A stretch of 56,061 nt of DNA from NCBI RefSeq assembly GCF_001942625.1, contig NZ_MLCL01000021.1, forward strand, positions 1 to 56,061. Reading direction: 5' to 3'. Source of the DNA: Mycobacterium syngnathidarum (GTDB taxonomy: Bacteria > Actinomycetota > Actinomycetes > Mycobacteriales > Mycobacteriaceae). The position numbers and the translations under genes are program-made. Under the pieces are notes generated by a model. It worked only from the letters and a program-made list of their open reading frames with translations, was not told the origin of the DNA and ran no database searches. The stretch's first letter is position 1. Every line of letters begins with the position of its first letter. Of the stretch, positions 46,667 through 56,061 are shown piece by piece.

Positions 46667-47517
46667 CAAGCGCGGCCTGCGAGCACCCCTGGCTGCCCAA
46701 GGCATCGTGCGACGGCAGCTGCGTGCACGCCGGCGGCGCGGACACCGGCCGTCGGTACGTGGTGTGGATCCGCACCACGGCGCGGGTGGTCATGGCCGTG
46801 CTCCTGGCGCCCGGGGTGCCCTTGCTGGCGGTGCCGGTGCCGGGCCGCTCACACGTGCAGCGCTTCTACTGCCGGTTGATGCTGCGTTGCTTCGGCGTCC
46901 GAATCAGCTTGTCCGGCGGACCTATTCGCAATCTGAAGGGCGTGCTCGTGGTCAGTGGCCACGTGTCATGGCTGGACATTTTCACGATCGGTGCGGTCCT
47001 GCCCGGCTCGTTCGTGGCGCGTGCCGATCTGGTGGAATGGCCCGCGGTGGGCCGGCTGGCCCGGGTGATGAAGGTGATCCCGATCGACCGGGGGAGCCTG
47101 CGCCGGCTGCCCGCGGTGGTGCACACCGTCGCCGAGCGGCTGCGTGCCGGGCACACCGTGGTGGCCTTCCCGGAGGGCACCACCTGGTGCGGTCTGGCCT
47201 ACGGACCGTTCCGGCCGGCGATGTTCCAGGCCGCGATCGACGCGGCCCGGCCGGTGCAGCCGCTGCGGCTGGTGTACCGCCATCGGGACGGCCGGCCGTC
47301 GACGATTCCGGCCTTTGTGGGGGAGGACACCCTGCTGCGCTCGGTGCGCCGGGTCATCACCGCACGTCGCACGGTGTGTCACGTGCACGTGGGATCACTG
47401 CAGCTGCCCGGAGACGACCGGCGGGCCCTGGCCGGGCGCTGCGAAGCGGTGGTCCGTTCCGACGGGGCCGCGCACCAGGCGCTTGCCGGCGGACCCGCGC
47501 ACGTTCTGGCGGCCTGA
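46663..47517 (+). CDS. 1-acyl-glycerol-phosphate acyltransferase (PlsC) family, OlsA-like (Rv3026c-like)
   Basis: A 284-aa membrane-associated acyltransferase. A hydrophobic N-terminal helix (about 38-60) precedes the catalytic HVSWLD (100-105, H-x4-D), a second motif around PIDRGSLRR, and FPEGTT (169-174). It would add a second acyl chain, in the OlsA model to the hydroxyl of lyso-ornithine lipid, in the PlsC model to lysophosphatidate. Its ATGA overlap with the OlsB-like gene favours the former. Confidence 0.87.
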   Translation: MTSAACEHPWLPKASCDGSCVHAGGADTGRRYVVWIRTTARVVMAVLLAPGVPLLAVPVPGRSHVQRFYCRLMLRCFGVRISLSGGPIRNLKGVLVVSGHVSWLDIFTIGAVLPGSFVARADLVEWPAVGRLARVMKVIPIDRGSLRRLPAVVHTVAERLRAGHTVVAFPEGTTWCGLAYGPFRPAMFQAAIDAARPVQPLRLVYRHRDGRPSTIPAFVGEDTLLRSVRRVITARRTVCHVHVGSLQLPGDDRRALAGRCEAVVRSDGAAHQALAGGPAHVLAA

Positions 47518-47564
47518 GGCGGCTGGAAGGGCAGTTGCCCGCCAGCGGCTATCCTAGGAGGGTT

Positions 47565-48791
47565 ATGGCCTCCATCCTGACCTCCTCCTCAGGCGGGCCG
47601 GTCTACCTCGATCACGCCGCCACCACCCCGATGCACGCTGCTGCCATCGAGGCGATGACCGCCGCGCTGGCCACCATCGGCAACGCGTCCTCGCTGCACG
47701 GTTCCGGCCGGATGGCGCGTCGTCGCATGGAGGAGGCCCGCGAGACGCTGGCCCGCCTGCTGGGCTGCCGCCCCTCGGAGGTGATCTTCACGGCCGGGGG
47801 CACCGAGAGCGACAACCTGGCCGTCAAGGGCATCTACTGGGCCCGCCGCGATGCCGAGCCGGCGCGACGGCGGATCATCACCACCGCGGTCGAGCACCAC
47901 GCCGTCCTGGACGCGGTGCAGTGGCTGGTGGACCACGAGGGCGCCGAGGTGACCTGGCTGCCCGTCGACGCCGAAGGCGTCGTCGCACCCGAGTCGCTGC
48001 GCGCGGCCCTGCAAGCCGGTGACGGACCCGCGGACGTGGCCCTGGTCAGCATCATGTGGGCCAACAACGAAGTCGGCACCATCATGCCGATCGCCGACCT
48101 GGCGTCCATCGCCGCCGAGTTCGATGTCCCGATGCACAGCGACGCCATCCAGGCCGTCGGCCAGATCCCGGTCGACTTCGCCGCTACCGGGCTGGCGGCG
48201 ATGAGCGTTGCGGCGCACAAGTTCGGCGGCCCGATGGGCGCCGGCGCGCTGGTGCTGCGCCGTGACACCGCCTGCGTGCCCCTGCTGCACGGCGGCGGGC
48301 AGGAGCGCGACGTCCGTTCCGGGACGCCCGACGTGGCCGGCGCCGTGGCGATGGCCGCGGCTGCCGAGGTGGCCATCGGAGGGCTCGCCGACTACAGCGC
48401 CCGGGTGCAGGCATTGCGGGACCGCCTCATCGAGGGTGTGCTGTCCACGATCGAGGACACCTACCTCAACGGGCCCCGCGGAACCGACCGGCTTCCCGCC
48501 AACACCCACTTCACTTTCCGTGGCTGCGAAGGCGATTCGCTGCTGATGTTGCTCGACGCCAAGGGCATCGAATGTTCCACCGGCTCGGCGTGCACCGCCG
48601 GCGTGGCGCAGCCGTCGCATGTCCTGATCGCCATGGGCGCCGACCCGGCCACCGCACGGGGATCGCTGAGATTCTCGTTGGGGCACACCAGCACCGACGC
48701 CGACGTCGACGTCGTCCTGCAGGTGCTGCCCACGGCCGTCGACCGCGCCCGGCAGGCGGCGTTGGCCAGCGCGGGGAGGACGTTCTCATGA
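47565..48791 (+). CDS. iscS: cysteine desulfurase (Rv3025c, IscS-like)
   Basis: A 408-aa PLP enzyme that releases sulfur from cysteine as a protein persulfide. The cofactor Lys219 is in VAAHKFGG, His112 of EHHAVL stacks on PLP and the catalytic Cys343 is in STGSACTAG. It is the group I (IscS/NifS) type by loop sequence. AGGAGGG precedes the ATG at 47565, after a TATCCT hexamer. Its stop overlaps mnmA by ATGA, so sulfur for tRNA 2-thiouridine is likely one of its roles. Confidence 0.93.
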   Translation: MASILTSSSGGPVYLDHAATTPMHAAAIEAMTAALATIGNASSLHGSGRMARRRMEEARETLARLLGCRPSEVIFTAGGTESDNLAVKGIYWARRDAEPARRRIITTAVEHHAVLDAVQWLVDHEGAEVTWLPVDAEGVVAPESLRAALQAGDGPADVALVSIMWANNEVGTIMPIADLASIAAEFDVPMHSDAIQAVGQIPVDFAATGLAAMSVAAHKFGGPMGAGALVLRRDTACVPLLHGGGQERDVRSGTPDVAGAVAMAAAAEVAIGGLADYSARVQALRDRLIEGVLSTIEDTYLNGPRGTDRLPANTHFTFRGCEGDSLLMLLDAKGIECSTGSACTAGVAQPSHVLIAMGADPATARGSLRFSLGHTSTDADVDVVLQVLPTAVDRARQAALASAGRTFS

Positions 48792-49858
48792 GAGTGCTGG
48801 TCGCGATGAGCGGCGGCGTGGATTCCTCGGTGGCCGCCGCACGGATGGTCGACGCCGGCCACGACGTCGTCGGAGTGCACATGGCACTGTCGTCGGCACC
48901 GGGGACACTGCGCACCGGATCGAGGGGCTGCTGCTCCAAGGAGGACGCCGGCGATGCCCGCCGGGTGGCCGACATTCTCGACATCCCGTTCTATGTATGG
49001 GATTTCGCCGACCGGTTCAAGGACGACGTGATCGATGACTTCGTCGAGTCCTACGCCCGCGGCGAGACCCCGAATCCCTGTGTGCGGTGCAATGAGCGGA
49101 TCAAGTTCTCCGCGCTCGCCGCGCGCGCGTTGGCGCTCGGTTTCGATGCGGTGGCCACCGGTCACTACGCCCGGTTGGTCGATGGCCGGTTGCGGCGCGC
49201 GGTCGACGCGGACAAGGACCAGTCCTACGTGTTGGGTGTGCTGACCGCCCAACAGCTGGCGCATGCGATCTTCCCGATCGGTGACACCCCCAAGCCACAG
49301 ATCCGGGCCGAGGCCGCCGAGCGTGGCTTGGCCGTCGCGAAAAAGCCTGACAGCCATGACATCTGCTTCATCCCGTCCGGGGACACCCAGGCCTTCCTGG
49401 GCGCTCGGATCGGGGTGCGCCGCGGCTCGGTGATCGACAACGAGGGCACAGTGCTGGCCGAACACGAAGGCGTGCACGGCTTCACGATCGGGCAGCGCAA
49501 GGGCCTGGGTATCGCGGGACCGGGTGCCGACGGCCGACCGCGCTATGTCACCGCGATCGATGCCGAGACGGGCACGGTGCGGGTCGGACCTGTCGAGGAC
49601 CTTCAGATCTGGGAGCTGGTCGGCGACAAGCCCGTATTCACCAGTGGCACCCCGCTGCAGGGTCCGGTGGAATGCCAGGTCCAGGTGCGCGCGCACGGCG
49701 GAATCACCGATGCGGTGGTCGAGGTACGTGACGGCCGGCTGGCGGTCTCGCTGCGCGCGCCGCTGCGCGGCGTGGCACCTGGCCAGACGATGGTGCTGTA
49801 CCGGCCCGACGCCGAGGGCGACGAGGTCATCGCCAGCGCGACCATCGCACGCGCGTGA
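48788..49858 (+). CDS. mnmA: tRNA 2-thiouridine(34) synthase
   Basis: A 356-aa ATP-pyrophosphatase that thiolates wobble U34 of tRNAs for Lys, Glu and Gln. The P-loop is MSGGVDSS (7-14), the first catalytic Cys is in NPCVRCN (about 96-102), and the second Cys in [10 protein letters not shown]. The C-terminal beta-barrel follows ([11 protein letters not shown]). The length is normal. It receives sulfur from the desulfurase encoded just upstream (ATGA overlap) and is coupled to a MetE-like gene downstream (GTGA). Confidence 0.95.
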   Translation: MRVLVAMSGGVDSSVAAARMVDAGHDVVGVHMALSSAPGTLRTGSRGCCSKEDAGDARRVADILDIPFYVWDFADRFKDDVIDDFVESYARGETPNPCVRCNERIKFSALAARALALGFDAVATGHYARLVDGRLRRAVDADKDQSYVLGVLTAQQLAHAIFPIGDTPKPQIRAEAAERGLAVAKKPDSHDICFIPSGDTQAFLGARIGVRRGSVIDNEGTVLAEHEGVHGFTIGQRKGLGIAGPGADGRPRYVTAIDAETGTVRVGPVEDLQIWELVGDKPVFTSGTPLQGPVECQVQVRAHGGITDAVVEVRDGRLAVSLRAPLRGVAPGQTMVLYRPDAEGDEVIASATIARA

Positions 49859-50868
49859 GCGTCTTCGCAGCAGCGACCGGCATCGGATCCTGGCCGGGCA
49901 CCCAGCCTCGGGCTGCCGCAGACGTCGTCGTCGGCGAACTGCACACCCTGTCGCACCTCGTGGAACTGCCGGCGCGGGGGATCGGTGCCGACCTGATCGG
50001 GCGTGCCGGGGCGCTGCTGGTCGACATCGGCATCGACACCGTGCCGCGCGGATACCGGATCGCGTCGCGCCGCAGTGCCGTGCTGCGCAGGGCGGTCAGC
50101 CTGCTGGGCGAGGACATCGACGCCCTGGAAGAGGCGTGGGAACGCGCTGGGCTACGGGGTAGTGGGCGTGCGGTCAAGGTCCAAGCGCCCGGCCCGATCA
50201 CGGTGGCCGCCCAGCTGGAACTGCCCAACGGGCATCGCGCGATCACCGATCACGGTGCCTTGCGGGACCTTTCGGCCTCACTCGCAGAGGGGCTGGCGGT
50301 CCATCGGGCAGAGGTGGCCCGGCGGTTGGAGACCCCGGTGGTGGTCCAGCTCGACGAGCCGTCGCTGCCCGCCGCATTGGCGGGGAGGCTGTCCGGGGTC
50401 ACCAGTTTCACCCCGGTGCATCCGGTGGACGAGGCGCTGGCGGTCGATCTGATCAACGCCTGCGTCGCCGCGGTCGGTTCGGACGTCGCGCTGCACAGTT
50501 GCGCTCCGGAACTTCCGTGGAAGGCGTTGCTGCGCAGCGCTGTTCACGCGGTGTCGGTCGATGTCTCGACGCTGACGCCGACAGATCTGGATGGCATCGG
50601 AGAATTCGTCGACTCGGGCCGCACCGTGCTTCTCGGCGTGGTGGCTGCGACATCGCCCGAGGGTGGCAGGCCGTCGGTCGAAGAGGTCGCCAAGGCAGCG
50701 GTGGCGCTGACCGACCGGCTCGGATTCAACCGCGCCGTACTGCGCGACCGCATCGGCATCACCCCGTCCTGTGGGCTGGCCGGCGCAACGGCGCAATGGG
50801 CGCGCACCGCGGTGGAACTCGCCCAGAAGGCCGCCGACGCCTTCGCCGAAGATCCGGAAGGGATCTAG
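49855..50868 (+). CDS. vitamin B12-independent methionine synthase-like protein (Rv3015c-like)
   Basis: A 337-aa protein equal to the C-terminal catalytic barrel of MetE only. The zinc site is recognisable: His and Cys in [11 protein letters not shown] (about 209) and Cys in [15 protein letters not shown]. The N-terminal half of true MetE (about 750 aa) is missing, so it may be a methyltransferase acting on another thiol or a core-MetE type enzyme. Start GTG at 49855. In M. tuberculosis an ESX/PPE segment separates it from trmU. Here the two genes touch. Confidence 0.87.
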   Translation: MSVFAAATGIGSWPGTQPRAAADVVVGELHTLSHLVELPARGIGADLIGRAGALLVDIGIDTVPRGYRIASRRSAVLRRAVSLLGEDIDALEEAWERAGLRGSGRAVKVQAPGPITVAAQLELPNGHRAITDHGALRDLSASLAEGLAVHRAEVARRLETPVVVQLDEPSLPAALAGRLSGVTSFTPVHPVDEALAVDLINACVAAVGSDVALHSCAPELPWKALLRSAVHAVSVDVSTLTPTDLDGIGEFVDSGRTVLLGVVAATSPEGGRPSVEEVAKAAVALTDRLGFNRAVLRDRIGITPSCGLAGATAQWARTAVELAQKAADAFAEDPEGI

Positions 50869-50873
50869 TAAAG

Positions 50874-50889
50874 GCAACCACAAGGTTGC
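50874..50889. promoter_or_regulatory. operator 1, GCAACC-N4-GGTTGC (ArsR autoregulation)
   Basis: A perfect 6-bp inverted repeat with a 4-nt spacer, covering the proposed -35 of the SRPBCC-arsR promoter. It begins 5 nt after the MetE-like stop. Confidence 0.6.
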
Positions 50890-50914
50890 GCTTGGTTGGG
50901 TGCGTGCCTAAGCT
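50886..50914 (+). promoter_or_regulatory. promoter of SRPBCC-arsR operon
   Basis: TTGCGC at 50886-50891 and TAAGCT at 50909-50914 are separated by exactly 17 nt. Operator 1 overlaps the -35 and operator 2 overlaps the predicted start site. Confidence 0.45.
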
Positions 50915-50919
50915 GAAGG

Positions 50920-50935
50920 GCAACTGAAAGGTTGC
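50920..50935. promoter_or_regulatory. operator 2, GCAACT-N4-GGTTGC
   Basis: The same 16-bp architecture as operator 1 with one mismatch, 46 nt downstream. It abuts the ATG at 50938 and contains the GAAAGG that serves as RBS, so a bound repressor would block both start site and leader. Confidence 0.55.
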
Positions 50936-50937
50936 GT

Positions 50938-51432
50938 ATGAGTACTGATCGGATCGAAAAGGAAATTCTGCTCAACGCGCCCCTGGACCGGGTATGGCGG
51001 GCCATCAGCGATTCCGGGGAATTCGGCCGGTGGTTCGGAGTCCGGTTCGACGGACCATTCGTGGCCGGGCAATCGGTCAACGGGGTGATCACCCCGACCG
51101 AGGTGGACGACGAGGTCGCTGCCATGCAGGAGCCCTACGCCGGCGAGGCCGACGCCTGGCACATCGTGGCGGTCGAGGCACCCCATCGGCTGGCCTTCCG
51201 CTGGCATCCGTATGCCGTCGAACCTGGCGCCGACTACGCGGCCGAGCCCACCACGTTGGTCGAATTCACCTTGGCCGAGGCCGAGGGCGGGGTGCTGTTG
51301 CGCATCGTCGAATCGGGGTTCGATGCGATTCCCGCGGCGCGAAGGAAGTCGGCGTTCGAGGCCAACAGCGAGGGCTGGGCCCACCAGACCGAGATGGTGC
51401 GCAAGTACCTGGCACTCGGTGAGCCGGTATGA
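50938..51432 (+). CDS. SRPBCC (AHSA1-like) domain protein
   Basis: A 164-aa START/Bet v1-fold protein of the AHSA1 group. It begins DRIEKEILLNAPLDRVWRAI, with the FGRWFG and AHQTEMVRKYL segments usual for the family. It probably binds a hydrophobic ligand in the cytoplasm. Such genes are often paired with ArsR regulators, as here (ATGA overlap downstream). ATG at 50938 with GAAAGG just upstream. Confidence 0.85.
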   Translation: MSTDRIEKEILLNAPLDRVWRAISDSGEFGRWFGVRFDGPFVAGQSVNGVITPTEVDDEVAAMQEPYAGEADAWHIVAVEAPHRLAFRWHPYAVEPGADYAAEPTTLVEFTLAEAEGGVLLRIVESGFDAIPAARRKSAFEANSEGWAHQTEMVRKYLALGEPV

Positions 51433-51752
51433 CGGCCGCCGTCGCTGAGCACGCACCCTTTTTCGACGCACTCGGCGATCCCAACCGACTACGCATCGTC
51501 ACCCGGCTCTGTGAGGGCGGTCCGTGTTCGACGGTGCAACTGACACAGGTGATTCCGGTAACGCGGCAGGCCGCGACAAAGCACCTGCTGCTGTTGGAGG
51601 CGGTGGGCCTGGTGACCAGTGATCGGATAGGTCGCGAACGCATCTGGCGGATCCAGCCCGAGCCGCTGGTGCAGGCAAGCGACTACCTGACCGCACTGTC
51701 GCGACGCTGGGACAGTGCGATCGACCGACTGCGGGCCTACGTCGAGGACTGA
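51429..51752 (+). CDS. ArsR-family transcriptional regulator
   Basis: A 107-aa winged-helix repressor. The HTH spans about 20-70 (LGDPNRLRIVTRLCEGGPCS, QVIPVTRQAATKHLLLLEAV). It lacks the ELCVC-type metal motif, so it is not a classical metal sensor. It is coupled to the SRPBCC gene by ATGA. The two GCAAC-type dyads upstream of the operon are its predicted operators. Its last 16 nt overlap the end of the convergent acyl-CoA ligase gene. Confidence 0.88.
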   Translation: MTAAVAEHAPFFDALGDPNRLRIVTRLCEGGPCSTVQLTQVIPVTRQAATKHLLLLEAVGLVTSDRIGRERIWRIQPEPLVQASDYLTALSRRWDSAIDRLRAYVED

Positions 51753-53323
51753 CTTCCCCGCAGCTCACGGCGCAGGATCTTGCCTGCCGACGACTTGGGG
51801 ATGGCGTCGATGAACTCGACCTGACGCACCTTCTTGTAGGGCGCAACCAGGCCGGCAACGAAGGCCATCACCTCGTCGGCACTAACCTCCGACGAAGGCT
51901 GTTTGACCACAAAGGCTTTCGGTACTTCCTCGCCGGACTCGCTGTCCTGCACACCGATCACCGCGGCATCGGCGATGCCGGGATGGCCCAGCAGGACGGC
52001 TTCCAGCTCGGCGGGCGGCACCTGGTAGCCCTTGTACTTGATGAGTTCCTTCAATCGATCGACGACGTAGACGCAGCCGTTGGAATCAACCTGGGCCAGA
52101 TCTCCGGTGTGCAGGAACCCGTCGGCGTCGATGGTCTCCTTCGTGGCCGCCTCGTTGCCCAGGTAGCCGGCCATCACATTGGGCCCCTTGAACCACAGTT
52201 CGCCGGTCGCGCTCAAACCCTCTGCCGGGATCTCGATTTCATTCCCGGTGTCGGGGTCGACCAACTTGCTCACGCTGTTGGGGACAGTCCAGCCGCACGA
52301 GTCCAATGGCGCGACGGTGCCGACCGTCGCCAGTCCGCCGTCATGCGGGGTGATGTGGCTGACCGGGCTCAGCTCGCTCATCCCGTAGCCCTGAGACACC
52401 GTGCAGCCCAACCGCTCTGCCACCGCACGACCGAGGTCGGCGTCCAGCGATGCCGCACCGGACAACACAGCCCGCAGCGAGGACAGATCATAGGAATCGA
52501 CGAGCGGGTGCTTGGCCAGGGCCACGGCCACCGGCGGGGCGATGTAGACGAACGTGCACCGGTGGTCGGCGATGTTGCCCAGGAACTCGCCGAGATCGAA
52601 CGACGGCATGATGACCAGCCGTGCGCGGGCGTGCAGGGCGGCGTTGAGCAGGACCGTCATGCCGTAGATGTGGAAGAACGGCAGCACGGCCAGCAACCGG
52701 TCATCAGCGGTCAGGCCCTGCAGTGGGCGGATCTGAGCGACGTTGGCCGTCAGGTTGGCGTGGGTGAGCATGACGCCCTTGGGGTTGGCCGTGGTGCCCG
52801 AGCTGTACGGCAGCGCCGCCAGGTGTGTGGCCGGATCGAAGCTCACCTGAGGTGCCGGACCCTCGGCACCGAGACCGTCACCGTCGAGCACCACAACCTG
52901 GTCCTCGGTCAGGCCGGCCCCCAGCGCCCCCTCGAGAGCTTGCGGCAGCAGCGCGTGCACCGTGACCAGCAGGCTCGCGTTCGAATCCTTGAGCTGCTTG
53001 GCGATGTCACGCGCGGTGAACAGGGCGTTGACGGTGGTGGCGGTGGCGCCCGCACGCAGGATCCCATGAAACGCGATCGCGAAACCGGAACTGTTGGGGG
53101 ACAACAGCGCCACCACGTCGCCGACCCCGATGCCGCGCGCGGCCAGCCCGCCGGCGAACGCGTCGATGCGGCGCACCAGGTCGCCGTAGCTTGTCTGTGC
53201 ACCGGACTTCGCGTCGACCAACGCGATCCGGTTCGCGTCGGCGTCGGACATGTCGGCGAACAGATAGTCGTAGACACTGACGGTGGGCAGGTCGACATCG
53301 GGGAATGGGCTGGCGAAACTCAT
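51737..53323 (-). CDS. 4-coumarate/fatty-acid CoA ligase family (AMP-binding)
   Basis: A 528-aa adenylate-forming enzyme. The P-loop-like motif is YSSGTTANPKG (173-183), the substrate pocket motif around QGYGMSELSP, GELWFKGPNVMAGYLGN, and LHTGDLAQVD with the ATP-ribose Asp. The C-terminal catalytic Lys is in PKSSAGKILRREL. It activates a carboxylate as acyl-AMP and transfers it to CoA. The layout is closest to 4-coumarate:CoA ligase-like FadD proteins. It is co-directional with a MmcQ/YjbR gene 12 bp upstream. The substrate is unknown. Confidence 0.9.
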   Translation of the reverse strand: MSFASPFPDVDLPTVSVYDYLFADMSDADANRIALVDAKSGAQTSYGDLVRRIDAFAGGLAARGIGVGDVVALLSPNSSGFAIAFHGILRAGATATTVNALFTARDIAKQLKDSNASLLVTVHALLPQALEGALGAGLTEDQVVVLDGDGLGAEGPAPQVSFDPATHLAALPYSSGTTANPKGVMLTHANLTANVAQIRPLQGLTADDRLLAVLPFFHIYGMTVLLNAALHARARLVIMPSFDLGEFLGNIADHRCTFVYIAPPVAVALAKHPLVDSYDLSSLRAVLSGAASLDADLGRAVAERLGCTVSQGYGMSELSPVSHITPHDGGLATVGTVAPLDSCGWTVPNSVSKLVDPDTGNEIEIPAEGLSATGELWFKGPNVMAGYLGNEAATKETIDADGFLHTGDLAQVDSNGCVYVVDRLKELIKYKGYQVPPAELEAVLLGHPGIADAAVIGVQDSESGEEVPKAFVVKQPSSEVSADEVMAFVAGLVAPYKKVRQVEFIDAIPKSSAGKILRRELRGSQSST

Positions 53324-53335
53324 GGCTGCTTCCGT

Positions 53336-53737
53336 TCAGTTCTCGTCGAGTTGTTTGATCAGACGCCGCGAAGCCACCAGTCGGAACGAGGCGTCGATGA
53401 GTTCGCGAACCTCGTCCCAGTCGACCTTCGCGGCGGTGAAGTCCAGGCCCAGCCAGCCGAACGGACCCATGTAGGCCGGGAAGAAGAAGCGGCTGTCCTG
53501 TTCGAGTGCCCGCCGGTCGCTCTCGTCGACCTTGATCAGCAGCGAGTGCGGATAGGGCACCATCTCGCCGCCTCTTTCGGGCTTCACATTGCCGCCGTAC
53601 ATCGCGAACATCTTCGGCGCGCAGAACACCGGGCGGCCCCAGGAGACCTTCTCGAAGGCCTCGGGAAAACCGAGGGCCACGGCGCGTAGTTCGGCCAGGC
53701 CCGGGTCGTCGTCGCTGAACATGATCGGGTGCGGCAT
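53336..53737 (-). CDS. MmcQ/YjbR family DNA-binding-fold protein
   Basis: A 133-aa protein of the MmcQ/YjbR family (CyaY-like fold). It contains LGFPEAFEKVSWGRPVFCAP, the basic SLLIKVDESDRRAL and GWLGLDFTAAKVDWDEVREL. The function is uncertain. A DNA-binding role has been suggested for the fold. The ATG at 53737 has AGGAG immediately upstream. It heads the minus-strand pair with the CoA ligase and is divergent from ligA across 82 bp. Confidence 0.85.
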   Translation of the reverse strand: MPHPIMFSDDDPGLAELRAVALGFPEAFEKVSWGRPVFCAPKMFAMYGGNVKPERGGEMVPYPHSLLIKVDESDRRALEQDSRFFFPAYMGPFGWLGLDFTAAKVDWDEVRELIDASFRLVASRRLIKQLDEN

Positions 53738-53810
53738 GCTCCTTAGGTTAGTGGGACGCCCGGTACCGGCTGTGAGCGCAGCGGCTGATCGGCCTGTCGG
53801 CATATTCGAC

Positions 53811-55901
<2,091 letters not shown>

Positions 55902-55946
55902 GGTGACCGTCCGGCGCGGTGGTCGGTGTGCCGATGACCGGATTCT

Positions 55947-55984
55947 TGGGCGCAAGCCTCGGACTTCAGTCCGGGGTGAGCCCA
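55947..55984. other. bulged hairpin downstream of ligA, candidate IS200/IS605-type end
   Basis: CCTCGGACT pairs with AGTCCGGGG around a TC loop (one G-U pair). Beyond bulges of 5 and 3 nt, TGGGC (55947-55951) pairs with GCCCA (55980-55984). Such imperfect subterminal palindromes are what IS200/IS605 transposases recognise. It could instead serve as the ligA terminator. The rest of 55902-56014 holds no gene. Confidence 0.45.
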
Positions 55985-56014
55985 TCCCGTTTGTCGGCGG
56001 GCGTAGCCCGGCGT

Positions 56015-56061
56015 TCAAGGTGGTCGGGCTTGTCCGTCGATGTATTGCTTGATGATCGACA
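56015..56061 (-). CDS. C-terminal end of a possible IS200/IS605-family TnpA transposase (partial)
   Basis: Only 14 codons and a TGA are inside the window, reading SIIKQYIDGQARPP. A final helix ending in YI-x-x-Q after a short basic stretch is the usual end of Y1 transposases, and a bulged hairpin lies 31 nt downstream where the right end of such an element should be. The piece is too short for certainty. The Tyr and HUH motifs would lie outside the window. Confidence 0.4.
   Translation of the reverse strand, partial: SIIKQYIDGQARPP

Noticed and set aside
46707..47564. N-terminal extension of the cysteine desulfurase frame through the PlsC-like gene
   Set aside because: The real start is the ATG at 47565 with AGGAGGG upstream. 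The upstream part is a shadow of the acyltransferase gene.
49855..50868. A full-length MetE with a cobalamin riboswitch
   Set aside because: The gene overlaps mnmA directly, so there is no leader for a riboswitch, and only the C-terminal barrel of MetE is present.

Overview
This window is high-GC actinobacterial DNA, almost certainly from a rapid-growing Mycobacterium (Mycolicibacterium). From about 15.4 kb to 55.9 kb the gene order follows the M. tuberculosis block Rv3050c to Rv3014c in reverse: TetR, flavin monooxygenase, nrdF2, DUF3349, adhC, fecB, ctaD, serB2, ABC ATPase, NUDIX, echA17, methyltransferases, TB22.2-like, PQQ lipoprotein, the Rv3034c to Rv3030 glycan genes, fixA/fixB, an acyltransferase pair, iscS-like, mnmA, MetE-like and ligA. 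Ortholog names come from remembered protein sequences and gene order. No search was run.

Left accessory part (1-15.2 kb). The first 0.6 kb is debris with a decayed membrane-protein end. A translationally coupled operon follows: Baeyer-Villiger-type monooxygenase, an HSL-type esterase split by a frameshift, and an unknown membrane protein. Next come an SGNH hydrolase, then an amine oxidase divergent from a PhyH dioxygenase plus PucR regulator, with three dyads in the gap between them. After these come an exonuclease III-like gene, DUF5997 facing an HTH-less LysR-type effector domain, a cupin, a lipoprotein, a TetR/methyltransferase pair with a near-perfect operator, and a geranylgeranyl-reductase-like flavoprotein.

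Core part (15.4-55.9 kb). It holds redox and respiration genes (nrdF2, ctaD, etfBA), serine synthesis, mycobacterial polymethylated glucan genes (GT4, GH57, methyltransferases, hexapeptide acyltransferase), acyltransferases resembling OlsB/OlsA, thio-modification genes (cysteine desulfurase, MnmA) and DNA ligase. Genes that interrupt the M. tuberculosis order are a decayed small membrane protein and an esterase (18.8-20.8 kb), a small secreted Cys protein plus a MocR/48-aa ORF/YczE module (27.1-29.7 kb), an SDR-cupin-nitroreductase operon (43.9-45.7 kb), and an SRPBCC-ArsR pair with an acyl-CoA ligase and MmcQ/YjbR (50.9-53.7 kb). The ESX/PPE genes found between trmU and Rv3015c in M. tuberculosis are absent.

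Right edge. Beyond ligA is a strong bulged hairpin and then the last 14 codons of a gene whose tail resembles an IS200/IS605-type TnpA. Many genes show the mycobacterial leaderless pattern, with a -10 hexamer 6-8 nt before ATG/GTG. Several hairpins look like terminators without a U-tract. No tRNA, rRNA or CRISPR array was seen.
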